Shown here piece by piece: positions 1-11,854 of a stretch of 64,000 bases of DNA. A program made the position numbers and the translations under genes. How positions within the stretch are numbered: the first letter of the stretch is position 1; each line of letters opens with the position of its first letter. Source of the DNA: Heliocidaris tuberculata (lineage: Eukaryota; Echinodermata; Echinoidea; Camarodonta; Echinometridae); assembly GCA_025618425.1 (NCBI GenBank), contig CM046832.1, positions 47,889,026-47,953,025 on the forward strand, written 5' to 3'. The notes beneath the pieces were generated by a model. That model worked only from the letters and a program-made list of their open reading frames with translations. It was not told where the DNA came from and did no database searches.

Positions 1-66
1 GATTTACCATTTAAAGAAGAAGAAGATGAGGAAAATAGAAGCCTTTTCAGTGTGTTAGTTTTTTAA
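1..66 (+). CDS. Possible 3' end of an upstream coding exon
   Basis: The first frame of the window is open from base 1 to a TAA at 64-66 and reads as an acidic stretch with the sequence KEEEDEENRS. An AATAAA at 200-205 could serve as its polyadenylation signal. The open stretch is only 21 codons and no family is recognisable, so this may be chance. It could equally be intron or 3' UTR of whatever gene lies to the left. Confidence 0.15.
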   Translation, partial: DLPFKEEEDEENRSLFSVLVF

Positions 67-319
67 TACTCTAACTTTTGAAAGAATATAAATGAAACGT
101 TTTGTTTAAATTACTTTCAGGGATCTTACCTAATTCTATAAAATTCAATTCAACTCACTTTCACGGCTTACGCCAAATCATTTCATATGTGGCTTGCAAA
201 ATAAATCAGTAGATCTATGACTATAAAGAAGTCAGATAATGCATACATTCATAATCTGTCATGTATCATGAATTTCCGTGCATTTGTGATATATTTTAGA
301 GTATTTTGAAAATAGGACC

Positions 320-600
320 AGGGGCTGCAATCCTTGGGGGTGGGAAGGGGGCACGTCCCCCGGGAATTTTTCTGTGGGGGATCGTCCCCCCCCCCCCCCA
401 CTGGAAATTTTGAAGACTGAAAAAAAAAATTGAGTAAATAATGAGTAAAGGTTGCAGCACGTACCCTATTCAGGCCCTCAAGTGCTCGAAAATGCAAACT
501 TTCATTATTCATATTGGCAATTTTTTTAGCTCAGTCGCTAGTATACGCTCCCTTGCATACTACTAGTACTCTAAACTGTACAATTGAGATCTCTAGAACA
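320..600. repeat. Interspersed repeat copy A (G-rich/C-rich block plus GAAGACTGAAAAAAA)
   Basis: A G-rich run, a C-rich run, GAAGACTGAAAAAAA and a tail with TCGCTAGTATACGCTCCCTTGCATACTA recur in the same order at about 1330-1600. The two are diverged copies of one repeat family. They flank the foldback element at 610-1106. No coding potential is seen; the open frames across it are low-complexity. Confidence 0.6.
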
Positions 601-609
601 TAAATATTA

Positions 610-1106
610 TTAAAGGGGGTACCCAATGCTGAAACAATGTTAGTTCATTTAAAAGATCATGATTTTATTAGAAGAAAATCATCTGCCTTAAGTTTTTTAA
701 AAATTCGTGTTGCCAGAAAAATGCCCGAAATATGGTAAGACTTCAGGATATTTTGGCCCCTCAGCTGTGTCCCAATTTCAGCTAGGTAACCACAATGACG
801 TCAAAGTGGTTACCCAGGTTCGCGTATTGCAGATGTGTTGCGCGCTAGACTGTACAAAATGCATTACACCTTGCGCGCATTTTGCTATAATTGCGCGACA
901 AGGTAACCACTTTGACGTCATTGTGGTTACCTAGCTGAAATTGGGACACAGCTGAGGGGCCAAAATATCCTGAAATCTTACCATATTTCGGGGATTTTCT
1001 GGCAACACGAATTTTAAATTTTTTTAAAGGCAGATGATTTTCTTCTAATAAAATCATGATCTTTTAAATGAACTAACATTGTTTCAGCATTGGGTACCCC
1101 CTTTAA
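610..1106. mobile_element. Foldback transposon (MITE), arms about 200 bp
   Basis: The two ends are long, nearly perfect inverted repeats: TTAAAGGGGGTACCC at 610 onward matches GGGTACCCCCTTTAA ending at 1106, and the match runs inward for about 200 bases. Each arm contains a TGACGTCA palindrome, flanked by GGTAACCAC and GTGGTTACC. There is no transposase frame. The target duplication could be TA or TTAA, because the ends overlap both. This is probably a non-autonomous DNA transposon. Confidence 0.8.
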
Positions 1107-1329
1107 GGCAAGGATTCAATCCCTGTACGTGCAATACAGTAAACGCCCTAATGGTAAATGCAGGGTCAGCAAAGGCATGGGGGATGGGAAACAAATATTA
1201 ATTGAAGGTTTGTTCCTCCTCCCGAAACTTAGATATATTATTCTGTGTAAATGGTGATTTAACTCTTCAATGGATTGCCTGTGTGATCAAAAGTGCTCTA
1301 AATCGACCTCTGTTCAAAATTTTCCCCTT

Positions 1330-1630
1330 AATTCGGGTCGCCTGCATGAGGAATTTGCCAAATGCAAAGTTTTTAGGCTGCAAAATGCTATCGGGGAGGG
1401 GGGCGTGTCCCCCCCCCCCCGATTTCGAAGACTGAAAAAAAATGTGAAGCAAAAAATGAATAAAATCTGTAACATGTTGTATACCGTGTTATAGGCTAGC
1501 TCTTATAATGCTAAGTTTCACTATTCAATTGGACATTTTCTCGCTTAGTCGTTATGCTCCCTCGCATAATACTTTAATAGTACTTTAAATTTTTATTTTA
1601 GGGGGACTCCCCCCCCCCCCCCCCCCCCCC
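1330..1630. repeat. Interspersed repeat copy B, with poly(C) tract
   Basis: Second copy of the repeat seen at 320-600, sharing GGGGGGCGTGTCCCC, GAAGACTGAAAAAAA and CGCTTAGTCGTTATGCTCCCTCGCATA. It ends at a poly(C) run of about 20 around 1611-1630. It lies just upstream of PFDN5. Confidence 0.55.
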
Positions 1631-1845
1631 GTTGCTAGTTTCGTCCTGCCCAATAGGTAAAAAAAAATGTCCTGATGAAATGGTAATAAAATTCCCCCAC
1701 AAACGTCCGCTACGGTTCACCATACAGAATCAAAGGGATGAAACAGAGTGGTTACTTCAGTTATTTTCCAGATCTCATTTTTTTTTACTCGATCGAAATT
1801 TTGAGTAGAATAATCCCATACAAATCACGATTTAGAGAAATAATC

Positions 1846-2763
1846 ATGTCTGAAGGACAGCAAGTCGACCTAATGCAGCTTCCCCTGCCACAGCTAAATG
1901 GCCTCAAAGAACAGCTAGATCAGGTAAATGTGTGAAAAGTGTGTGTAATTACTGCATGTGTAGATCGGTTGTACTTTTAAGTCCCATATATTGGCTATCG
2001 TGCAGTGCCATTGACTTGTGAAAGAAATGTCTGAAATTCTGTGCTGCTTGCGAACGTCATATCATTTGACCAGGATTTCTTAGGGAGGGGGGCCCAAATT
2101 TCAAATCATGTGAGCTACATATTGCTACAATAATGATGACAAATGGCGTATCTGACGCTCGATCTCGGGGGGGGGGGGGGGGGGGGTGCCAAAGCATATA
2201 AAGGGCTTTCAGTTTCACTCCCGCCGGAAGAACATTCTGAAATTTTTAAAGTCCATACAGATCATATTATAATGACTAAAGTTTCTAAATTTCGAAAGAA
2301 AATATTTACAATTTGACACCTATGATTTCGAGGTGCTACTTATTCATCTTTTGTTCGATAATAACTAACGTCTGTTTCTGATGGTGTCATTATGGTCATG
2401 TACGCTAACTTCCTCGAAATCCGCCCTAAACACTGAGTTTCGTGAATCCTTATTATTAGCATGCGTCGGCTCTTGCAGGAAGCCAGGAGCCGTACTAAGG
2501 GCTCATTACTGTGGCAAATCATTACTCCTTGGCGACAGTCGGCGAAGATATCAAACAGTTATGTATCTGAAAAGACTGAAATGGCATATACTGTAAATCA
2601 AATTTCAAAAGGAACAGCACTAATATTTTTTGTGCAAACCAGTCATTAATAAAGATGTGAAAAAAGTTGCAAATCCAAACCCCTTTTTTTTGTTCTTCCT
2701 GTTTTATCACTTTTCTCTCAGACTCCTTTTCTTTCTTTCTTTTTTTCTTTTTTTTCATTTCCC

Positions 2764-2794
<31 letters not shown>

Positions 2795-5700
2795 ACCCAT
2801 CTGCACCAGCGTGCCTTGTTCGAGGGAAAACCCGATCTTCCATTCTTCTCCCTTTTTCTTTCCTTGTCTTTATTTTATTTCCTTCTCTCTCTTTTCTTTC
2901 GATCCCTTTCCCGTCTCTCTCTCTCTCTCTATCGTTTTGGTGGGGGGGGGGGGGGGGGGGAAGGCCCGATTTTTTCCCCTTATAGAAATATCTTTATTAA
3001 ATATTGCTTTTGACTTTGCAATACTTTATAAACACATTAATAACAACAAAATACTGCACATAATAGAATTAACAAACCATTTTAATTATACAGCACATAT
3101 GGCAAAACTAGTTTACAGCAAAATTATGTTCACCCATCTGTTATGAAATGAGATGAAATTGTTATTCTTAAATTTATATCCTCTTTTTTCTTTCCCTTTC
3201 ACCCTGCTCTGTTTTTTTCTTTTTTTTTCTTGGAGATGAGGAGATGAGATGGGGAGCAAGGCCCTTTCAGCCTCCGGCCTCCGGCCTCCTTCCCCCTTCC
3301 CCCTTTTCCTTTTTCTTCTCCCTCTTTTTTCCCCTTTCTCTCATCTATCCCTTTTCCTTCCTTCTCCCTTTTTTTTTATGGAGGGGGGGGGGGGGGGGGT
3401 GGAAGGCCCTTTTGGCGCCCGGCATCCTTCTTCCTATTTTCATTTTGTCTTCCTATTTTTTCCTTTTCTCTCCTCTCCCCCTTTCCCTTCTTTTCCTCCT
3501 CTCTTTCCCTCTTTGTTCTTTCTAATTTCCTTCCTGCTCCCTCTCTTCCTCTCTCTCTCTCTTTGCGAGGGGGGGGGGGAGGGGAAGCCCCTTTGCAAGG
3601 GGGCCTGGGAGGCAAGGCCCTTTCGGTCCCTGGACTCTCCCCCCTTTTTCTTCCTCTTTCATTTCATTTTTTTTTTCTTTTCCCATTCTCTCCTCTTTCC
3701 CTTCCCCTTCCTTCCCTCTTTTTGGCCGGGGAGGGAGAGGGGGAGGGAGAACGGAGAGGCAAGGTCCTTTCGGTCCCCCCCGGCCTCCGCGCTTCTTCCT
3801 CTTTTAATTTTTTCTTCCTTTTTCACTTTTCTCTCCTCCCTCCCTTTCCCTTCTTTTCCTTCTCTCTTTCCCTCTTTTTTCTTCTTTCTACTTTCCTTCC
3901 TGCTCTCTCTCTCTTTTTATGGGGGGGGGGGGGGGAGGCAACAGGCAACACTACACCCTGGGAGGTAAGGCCCTTTCAGCCCCGGACTCCTTCCACTTTT
4001 TTGCCTTCTTTTTTCTCCCCCCCCCCCTTCCTTCACTCTTTTTGGGCGCGGGGGGGGGGGGGGGGGGGGGAAGGCAAGGCCCTTTCAGCCCCCGGCCTCT
4101 TTCTTCCCCTTTTCAAATTTTCTTCTTCTTCTTCTTCTTCTTCTTTTCCTTTTCTCTCTTCTCTCCCTTTCCCTTCTTTTCCTTCTCTCTTTCTCTCTTT
4201 CCCTCTTTTTTTTTTTTGGGGGGGGGGGCCGGGGGGGGGGGGGGCCCCCCCTGGATCCGCTCCTGCATTTGACAACTTCAAAATAAACCTGTAAAAATGT
4301 ATTTACAAGTTAGATCTGTTACACCATTCATAATCTAATATATATTAGATGAGAAGAAAAAACAAAAACAAAGAAGGAAGTTTTACTAGGGCATGTAGGG
4401 GGCACTCACACTTACATGTATGTGAAGTCGACTAGGGGGTCTAGTCAACCACGTCAACTAGGCAATACTTTTACTAGGCCCTTGCCTGTTATGTGGGACT
4501 GTGTCAAACATTAAATTGAAGTTGAAAAGAAGATCTTTATAAGAAGAAAAAGTAAAGAAGAACTTGCAAAATATGAAGCTCAAGTAATTATGTGGAAGAG
4601 AAAATAGAAAAAGAATAGAAACAAAATCAAGACAGAAAAAAAAAAACGAGAAGGAAGAAAAAGGTAGGAAATTGCATGAAATTGCGTAAAATTTAGACAA
4701 ATGAGAATAAAGAAGACAAAGTACTAAATAGATTTACTCATTTATTACTTGGATATTTTTAGGCTAATGGATTATAATTGCAGAATAGTAAATTTAATTC
4801 TCATGGTCTTATGCCCTGTAGTTTTAAATTTCATTTGGCAAAATAATTAATCTTTCAGCTGAAATTCTGGAGCACTGGAGAAAAATGCCTAATTTGAACG
4901 TGTGTAATGGGAAACTGCCCTGAGCTTGGATTCGGTCTATATTGAGTAGAAAATAGTTTATTACAACCTTAACATCAAACTTACTAAACAATTTTTCTTC
5001 ATATCTATTCTAAACAATGGTCATATTTTTCACCGTACTTGGTGATTCTTCATTGTATTTGTAGGAGGTAGAAATGATGCAGAGTTCACTGCAGCAACTC
5101 AAGATGGCCCAGTCTAGATTTGTGGAATCATCTGATAGCATCTCCAAATTAAATTCTGATAATGAAGGTGAGATAGAAACACTTACAAAAGTCAAATTGT
5201 TACATTATATGTTCTTTCATTAATTGTTTTTTGTTAACTTAGGATGTGAATTGTTGTGAATAAATACCCACAATGACACAGATGAGCAAGGATTGGCATC
5301 TGTAGAAATCTGTGCAAAGTATTTTATGCATGTTTTTTATTGCAAGGGAAGAAAAATATAGTGCAAAAAGTAACAAAGAACAAGAATTGTACACTTGAGC
5401 TTTCTTTGCTCTAGTCATGGAGCAGATTTTGCCAGAATAGATCTACAAGAAAACATAGACTTACACATTTTATACTTTAATTCTACCCTTCTTGGGCATC
5501 AGATACCAGAAAGTTAGAATTTCAAATAAGGTTAATGAAATCAATTCAATCAAGTCTGAATGATTGTTTTGAACAAAATAGTTTCAAGATGTCCTGTTTT
5601 GGAAGATCAAATTTATCATACACATGGTCATTAAAGAAAATTTAACTTTACAACAGAACTGAGGATATCTTCTTTTGATTTTTTTGTATGAAGGTATTTT

Positions 5701-7940
5701 CTGACAAATTATATGTCTTCACAGTACAATATCTATCATCCACTTTAGAAGTGTGCTCCTGTCAACTTATTATCTTTTTCTTTTGTCATCTTTGATTTTT
5801 GCAGGAAAAGAAATGCTGGTCCCACTCACTTCATCTGTATCCTTTAACAGTTTGGCTCTTCAGGGACTGACTTAAAGCCCATGGCATTACACAAATAATA
5901 TTAAGACATGCAATATAACACGGAATATAATTTAGTAATGCAATGGTTACTGGTAACTGCTTTGTTGTTCATAGTTCTTCGTACATTAATTGTACCCGCC
6001 ATGTAATAAATGAATTTTATTTTGCCAAATTCAAATTGTTACGTCAACTTCAAGTTGTGGTGTTCTCTTGAAAAGAATAGTCCATTAGTTCACTTTGAAG
6101 TTCAATTTCATTCATGAAAGCAGTTTTTGACTGCACTGATGTCATCAAGACACACTTTTTATACAGTTTATTTTCTGCAAGAATATTTCTTTGACTATAA
6201 CCCTCATTCACAGCTCTATGTACCAGGCAGACTGCAAGATGTCAACAATGTCTTAATAGATATTGGAACTGGCTATTATGTTGAAAAGGTAAGCTTTCAA
6301 ATCAGTATTTGGTTGATTTATGTTGCATTGACTCAGACATTTTGTAACGCATACACTAGGGTTGTTATAAACCTGTTTAACCCTTACAGTGCCTTGAGGT
6401 TTACAAACATGTTTCACAAATCAGAGTTTGTGGGGCAGTTTTTCTTGAAATCGTTGTTCCATGTTTTCATTGCCCATTTTGATCCAAACAATATTCCATG
6501 ATAATATTTTAATTTACAATACATGAACCCATTGTGAATTCTGAGAAGTTAGAAAGCTTTTCTTTGTCCCTAAAATTATGCAGTGTAAACTCTCTATGTA
6601 GTGTAAGTGTTCCAATGCAATATGTTTTGTTATTTCAAGCATTGTATTTATTTTAAAGATTATATCACAAACATAAACAGATCTTTAGCATATCATGAAA
6701 GTACATGTCAAAATATTTACAAGTGAAACAGAAATTTCATCAATTTACACCAGGGACCATGTCCCCCCCCCCAATCAAACCTTTAAAAAATGACCCCCCC
6801 CCCCCCTAAATGTTATCGATTTTTAATGGGAGGGGGTTGTATGTGCCCCTTGTGCCATTTGCCCCCTCCTTTCTACTTTCACTTATGTCTAGGGTCTTGG
6901 AAGCTGGCACCTTAAAGCTGGCACCTTAAAGAGAGCATTTCAAAGCACATATGGAAAGTAAAATACATGGCAGACCTAACATTGCTAATAAGTTAGAAAT
7001 TGCAGTTTCAAAAGAAAATATGGATGTCGAAAATGGACATACTGACTGAATGTTCACACTGTTTCATATTCACAGTCACTAGAGGAATCTAAGAAGTATT
7101 TCAAAAGGAAAGTAGATTTCGTCACAAAACAAATGGAGAAGGTCCAACCAGTACTTATAGAGAAATCAAAGATGAGACAAGGTAAGAAAAACAGGGTTTG
7201 ACAAAGCTTGGTACTCTTCATATTACCAAAGTTAAAACATGTCATACTCTATGGTGGAACCTTGATATAACAATCTCTTTTGGGAGCAATGATATTACTT
7301 TGTTATACATGTACTGAAATCTTGCTACATCAGGGCAAAAAAAAAAATAGTAAAAAACAAAGAAATGGGACAAGCAAACTTCCATTTTCATAATGAGAGT
7401 TTGTTATAACATTGTTCTGTTCGTCAGGGTTCCTCTTTGTTATCGAAGTCAGAAAATACTGTATGGAGTCAATATTCTTGGAAGTAGAAATGTAAATTCA
7501 TATTGAGTTTAAGAAAAGAGTATCCAAACTAGTACTTGCAAGTTGTTTTAGGTTTGGTGAATTTTGGTCTTATATTTTGTTGCACTCTTTTAAATGTCTA
7601 ATTCCAGTGAAATAATGAAAATGGGTCTCAACAGAATATCATTCAGTTATAACACTTGGAAAGCAAATTTAAGAGATGCTTTTGTCCTACAAAGAAAATT
7701 GTATTGTACAAACAACTCTGTGCATTAAATCCCAACAATTTTATCTTATTATCAGCGCTATCAGCAAAACTCAGTCAATTTCATATGTAGAATCTATCAC
7801 ACTTGGTTGGTACTGCTCAGGTCGATTAAGGTACATTGAACTTATTGACTTTTCTTTGTTTTACAGTTGTGATGGACGTGATGAACATGAAGATTCAAGC
7901 CCAGATGGCTCAAATGCAGTCACAACAAGCAAAGTCATAG
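1846..7940 (+). CDS. PFDN5: Prefoldin subunit 5, complete, six coding exons
   Basis: Coding exons are 1846-1923, 5065-5167, 5805-5836, 6214-6288, 7076-7181 and 7867-7940 (468 nt, 155 aa), all with GT-AG borders and consistent phases. Prefoldin is the hexameric jellyfish-shaped co-chaperone that hands unfolded actin and tubulin to the CCT chaperonin; subunit 5 is an alpha-type subunit. Two coiled-coil helices ([20 protein letters not shown] and the [17 protein letters not shown] region) flank the beta-hairpin core, which has the family signatures [17 protein letters not shown] and [10 protein letters not shown]. The length matches animal PFDN5 (about 154 aa). The ATG at 1846 begins MSEGQQ and is the only start in frame with the conserved helix. 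The C-terminal Gln/Met-rich tail is ordinary. It lies upstream of KIF28 in the same orientation but 3.7 kb away, so it is an independent unit. Confidence 0.95.
2665..4260 (+). repeat. Pyrimidine/poly(G) minisatellite in PFDN5 intron 1
   Basis: Irregular tandem units, roughly 110-300 bp each, begin with AAGGCCC(T)TTTCGG-like sequence followed by CCGGCCTCC, a long C/T-only tract and then a run of 8-20 G. Unit starts are visible near 2961, 3259, 3403, 3617, 3751, 3967 and 4076. A CT microsatellite precedes them at 2775-2795. All long open frames here are low-complexity translations of the repeat. It fills about half of the 3.1-kb intron. The remaining intron sequence (4280-5064) is AT-rich with nothing recognisable. 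Confidence 0.75.
7252..7445. mobile_element. Degenerate Tigger-like MITE in PFDN5 intron 5
   Basis: It contains diverged versions of the words in the two elements at 8.3-8.8 kb: TGGAACCTTGATATAAC at the left, AAATGGGACAAG and GTTTGTTATAAC in the body, and GGGTTCCTCTTTGTTAT at the right. It looks like an old copy of the same family. The ends are too eroded to call a target duplication. Confidence 0.45.
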
Positions 7941-8087
7941 GAGATCAGAAGAGACACAAGCTTTTCTTTCTTGTATAAATTATTCATTTTTATAGATATT
8001 ACATGTCAGTTTCTCCCTCTAGATGCCCTGATTCATGTCAAGTGTAAGCCCCTTAGAATGTATTCGTGCTGTAACTTTGTGTCATTT

Positions 8088-8093
8088 AATAAA
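8088..8093 (+). terminator. PFDN5 polyadenylation signal
   Basis: AATAAA lies 148 bases after the PFDN5 stop codon, in a T-rich 3' UTR. It is the first canonical signal downstream of the stop. Confidence 0.65.
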
Positions 8094-8316
8094 CTTACTC
8101 TGATGCTAACGATACTCAGTACTGGCTTATTTACCATGAAAACTTCACATTTATGGCTATTCTATCTCAGAATCCTTGGGGTGGTATTCTCGAATTTATT
8201 TTAATTCAGATTTTGAGCTTGCCTGAATGTTAACTTTCCAGGTTAATTTTGACACTTTATTACAGTGAAAAAGTATTTTTGTCATTGAAATATACTAGAT
8301 AAGATAGAATGATATA

Positions 8317-8491
8317 CAGTGGAAACTCAGTATAACAAGGTCCTTGGGACCATCAAAATTACCTTGTTATAGCAGGAATCTTGTTATATCGGGTCAAAAA
8401 ACAATAGAATGTAAAGAGTTGAGACCGGAATATTACCTTGTTATATCAGGAATATTGTTATATCAGACCTCTTCATACTGAGTTTCCACTG
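8317..8491. mobile_element. Tigger/pogo-like MITE, 175 bp, TA target duplication
   Basis: The ends CAGTGGAAACTCAGTATAAC and ATACTGAGTTTCCACTG are inverted repeats flanked by TA on each side (8315-8316 and 8492-8493). The body has repeated CCTTGTTATA words. CAGTGG-type ends with TA duplication are typical of the pogo/Tigger group. There is no coding sequence. Confidence 0.8.
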
Positions 8492-8605
8492 TATAAAAAC
8501 TACAAATAGACCACTTCATTGCCCGTATATGAGATCTTGGTTGCCTCGTCAAATTTCTTGGGGGGGGGGGGGGTGGGGGGGGCTGCAGGGGGAAGAAAGT
8601 CAGTA

Positions 8606-8780
8606 CAGTGGAACCTCATTATAACAAACTCCTTGGGACCACGGAAATTACCTTGTTATATCGAAACCTTGTTATATCAGGGCTGAAAAACAAAAGAATC
8701 CAAAGAAGTGGGACCAGTGAAATTACCTTGTTATAACAAGAGTTTCTTATAACAGTGTTCTTTATAATGAGGTTCCACTG
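8606..8780. mobile_element. Second Tigger/pogo-like MITE, 175 bp
   Basis: Ends are CAGTGGAACCTCATTATAAC and TATAATGAGGTTCCACTG, with TA on each side (8604-8605 and 8781-8782). It is exactly as long as the element at 8317-8491 and shares the internal CTTGGGACCA and GAAATTACCTTGTTATA words. A poly(G) tract of about 20 separates the two at 8561-8580. Confidence 0.8.
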
Positions 8781-9460
8781 TACAGTGTTTATGTAACAAG
8801 CTTTCTGTGCTGAGAGGTTATGTGCAAATTTTTCTAATCATTTTTGCATGTATACTCTAGTATGAATGGATAATGATGCATTCCTTTCAGAATAAGGTAT
8901 GCATAATTATATGTAAATCATGATTAATGAGTACTTTATTGAGTCAGATGTACTCTTTTTATTTGTGGGCAAATATAATTTACAGTAAAATTTACCCAAT
9001 ACCTAAAGGTCTTGTCTTGGGGGCTCTTGTAAAATATTCAACTAGAAGGAATTGTCTTAAAGAAAGCAAATTTCATAGTATAGTTCTTGGGAACTAACTG
9101 CCCTTTGCCCTTGTGTGTTTGAATAGGGGTGCAGAGTACATCATTAGATATACCATAAAATGACAATTTATCATTTTTCTGCTGCTCTGTAAATCTCGTA
9201 CCCAAAAGTTAGGAATGTGTTAAATTTTATGAGTACATGTATATTGCATGAAATGAATAATGGTATAATATATATGTGTAACATAATTCCCCAACCTCTT
9301 AATCAATATCAGCCATCTTTTAAATATTATTTAATTCTGAAAATAATGTAAGGTTCATACACAATTATACCTACTTCTAATATCTTTGCACACTTATACA
9401 GTTGTACTGTAAATTGGCATGTAATATATTATGTACATGTATCATTTTCATTATTCTTTA

Positions 9461-9955
9461 AAGGGAAAGTCCACCTTTAATTACAAATTGATTTTAAAAG
9501 AAGCAGAAAATTAAAGAAACAGATCAGTGAAGGTTTGGGCAAAATACGATAAGAAATAAGAAAGTTATGAATTTTTGAAGTTGTAATCAATCAATCACAA
9601 ATTGGCAACTCTGTGACATATCTTGCGAGCTCCTCTCCCATTTGCCCTGTACCCCAAAAGTCATTAATTTCCATTTTCTCAAAGGAAAATATTAAAACAT
9701 ACAAGCACCTTAGATATAACCATCGCTCATATGTTTTTACACAAAACCTGTATGAAACAAAGCTATTTCTTCATCAGAAACTAAGAAAATGAAAATTTAT
9801 GAAATTTTCTGTACTGAGCAAATGGGAGAGGAGCTCACAAGATGTGTCATGGGGTTGCCAATTTGGGTTTGATCGATTACAACTTCAAAAATTCATAACT
9901 TTCTTATTTATTATTGGATTTTGCCCAAACTTGTAATCAGGGTGGACTTTCCCTT
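9461..9955. mobile_element. Foldback MITE with AAGGGAAAGTCCACC ends
   Basis: AAGGGAAAGTCCACC at 9461 pairs with GGTGGACTTTCCCTT ending at 9955, with TA flanks at 9459-9460 and 9956-9957. Further inside, TTGGGCAAAATACGATAAGAAATAAGAAAGTTATGA-type sequence and the GAGCTCCTCTCCCATTTG block also recur in inverted orientation. Related fragments are seen at about 41.95-42.18 kb and 57.53-57.62 kb. Confidence 0.8.
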
Positions 9956-9959
9956 TATG

Positions 9960-11300
9960 AGTAACAATTGCTGTGCTTTATGTTTTGTTTTTATGACTGA
10001 TACTGTTTTGTAATGATATAAAGAAGCAAAATTTGAAGTAATTTGATTATTCCTTCTTTTTTTGTTGGTGTGATACTAGTGTTCTTGGTGGTTAAGGGGT
10101 GTTGGTGCAAGTCAGTGTCGAAGTAAATCCAAGAATTCAGTTTTGTTATTAAACTGTGTAATGAAAGTGTGGTGGACATTTATGTGAACAATTAATAATG
10201 ATGATATTGATTATGATGATGATAACAATAGTAATATAATAATAATAATAATAAAAACAATAATAATTATTATATTATATTGATAAAATGATATGATGAT
10301 GACGAAGTGTAATAGTATTATCATTATTCATATTTATATTATTAACAATCATATGATGGTTTGGTCAGGAATATATGAGTTTAAAAAGTGACATGAAGAA
10401 GCATACAAGCTTTCGAAAAAGAGTTGTAAACCTTTGTTTCACGCATAAATTATAAACAAATATGATATGACAAGGTCATGGGAAGCTATATTGTGAGTGA
10501 CTAAATTTGGCAGGGAATGCATTAAAAAATCTTGAGCAGTTTATTAAAAAAGACTATCTGCATGTGATTGGCTGAACACAAAAACCACAAAGTAAAATGT
10601 CCCCGGTTTTAGAAACCTTTCAGTTTCCGTATATTTTTTAAACTGATAAATTTCCTTGCCGACCCTTCACATTTTCTTGACTTGAGGATAGATAGTGAAA
10701 AACATCCTTGTCTTCACCATGACCATATTCATATCGGATTTTAAAAGTAAAAAGAGAACACAAGAATATTTCTGTTCATATAATAATAATGACCGCATTG
10801 TTCATTTTTTTTTTGATTTGCAAATTGGACATTCTCCAGCATTCAAAATCCCTGAAAATTCAAATCAATCCACAGATGAAAAATGACAGAAAATATAAAA
10901 AAAAAATAAAAAGAACTCTTCTTGTCATATCAAGAGTCTCAACGTGAATAGAGATATAGTCAGTGGGCCGGAGATCAGTTTTGTCAATCACCCAAATTTG
11001 AATATCAATAGGCAATGCAAAGCGAAATATATTTTCAGGCATGACGACAAGTGTGGATTAAGACGAGGAAAATCAATATTTAAAATCCCTGGAAAGTGAT
11101 GTTCATTCATGCAGCTGATACAGATAAAAACCCGTCATCTTCACTAATTCGCACAGAGGCATGCAGGTATACCAGTTTACCAAACAAACAGTTTTTAATA
11201 TATATCATAAATAATGAGTTTAATAACTCAAATATATTATGAAAATGTGTCATTCTAATTACTGAAAGAGGAAAATGAGCTGAAGCGGTCATCATCTGCT
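9960..11300. other. Intergenic AT-rich DNA between PFDN5 and KIF28
   Basis: It contains ATG/AAT trinucleotide microsatellite stretches (10196-10360) and otherwise unremarkable AT-rich sequence. No exon-like frame with splice signals was seen. The last few hundred bases before 11632 presumably include the KIF28 promoter and 5' UTR, but no clear TATA box is visible. Confidence 0.5.
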
Positions 11301-11631
11301 ATGTAAACATTGGATCTCATTGGGCAGCCTCCTAATGCATGTTTCTTACCAACAACCCAAACTGGGCACACAGACACAATAGAAAAGCCCGCATCGCACG
11401 TCAGCTGAACCAGTGGTGTGCATGGGGTCTCTATAGCGATCAATGTAAACAACTAGCCAGCCGTGCAGGAATCAATGGAAAGATGGCCGAGAGTTTCTCC
11501 GCGTAACACATAATTTGGAAGTGGGAAACTCTAAGTTTGGCCGTTTTGAAGCAGTTAAACTTGGACCAACGACACTACCAAAACGAGAAAGGACTATTTA
11601 ACGGATTCTTAGCTTTGAACAAGTAGTCGAC

Positions 11632-11820
11632 ATGGCGGAAAGTGTGAAAGTAGCTGTGCGTTGTCGGCCATTCATATCCTTTTCAATAGAATTGATAATC
11701 ACACAATGAAGAAAGAATTGATCGCATCCTGTGCCTGAACCGCGCCATGTCCCCGGGCCTGCAGCGCAGCCGCCGCAGGTGCTCAGGCAAGCAAGCAAAG
11801 GTGTCGTGTTGCCAGTTCTG

Positions 11821-11854
<34 letters not shown>

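Noticed and set aside
845..1057. Frames inside 707-1057 on both strands with the same peptide
   Set aside because: The identical peptides on opposite strands result from the inverted arms of the foldback element.
2630..4294. Several long Phe/Leu/Ser- and Gly-rich frames
   Set aside because: Low-complexity translations of C/T and G tracts in PFDN5 intron 1.
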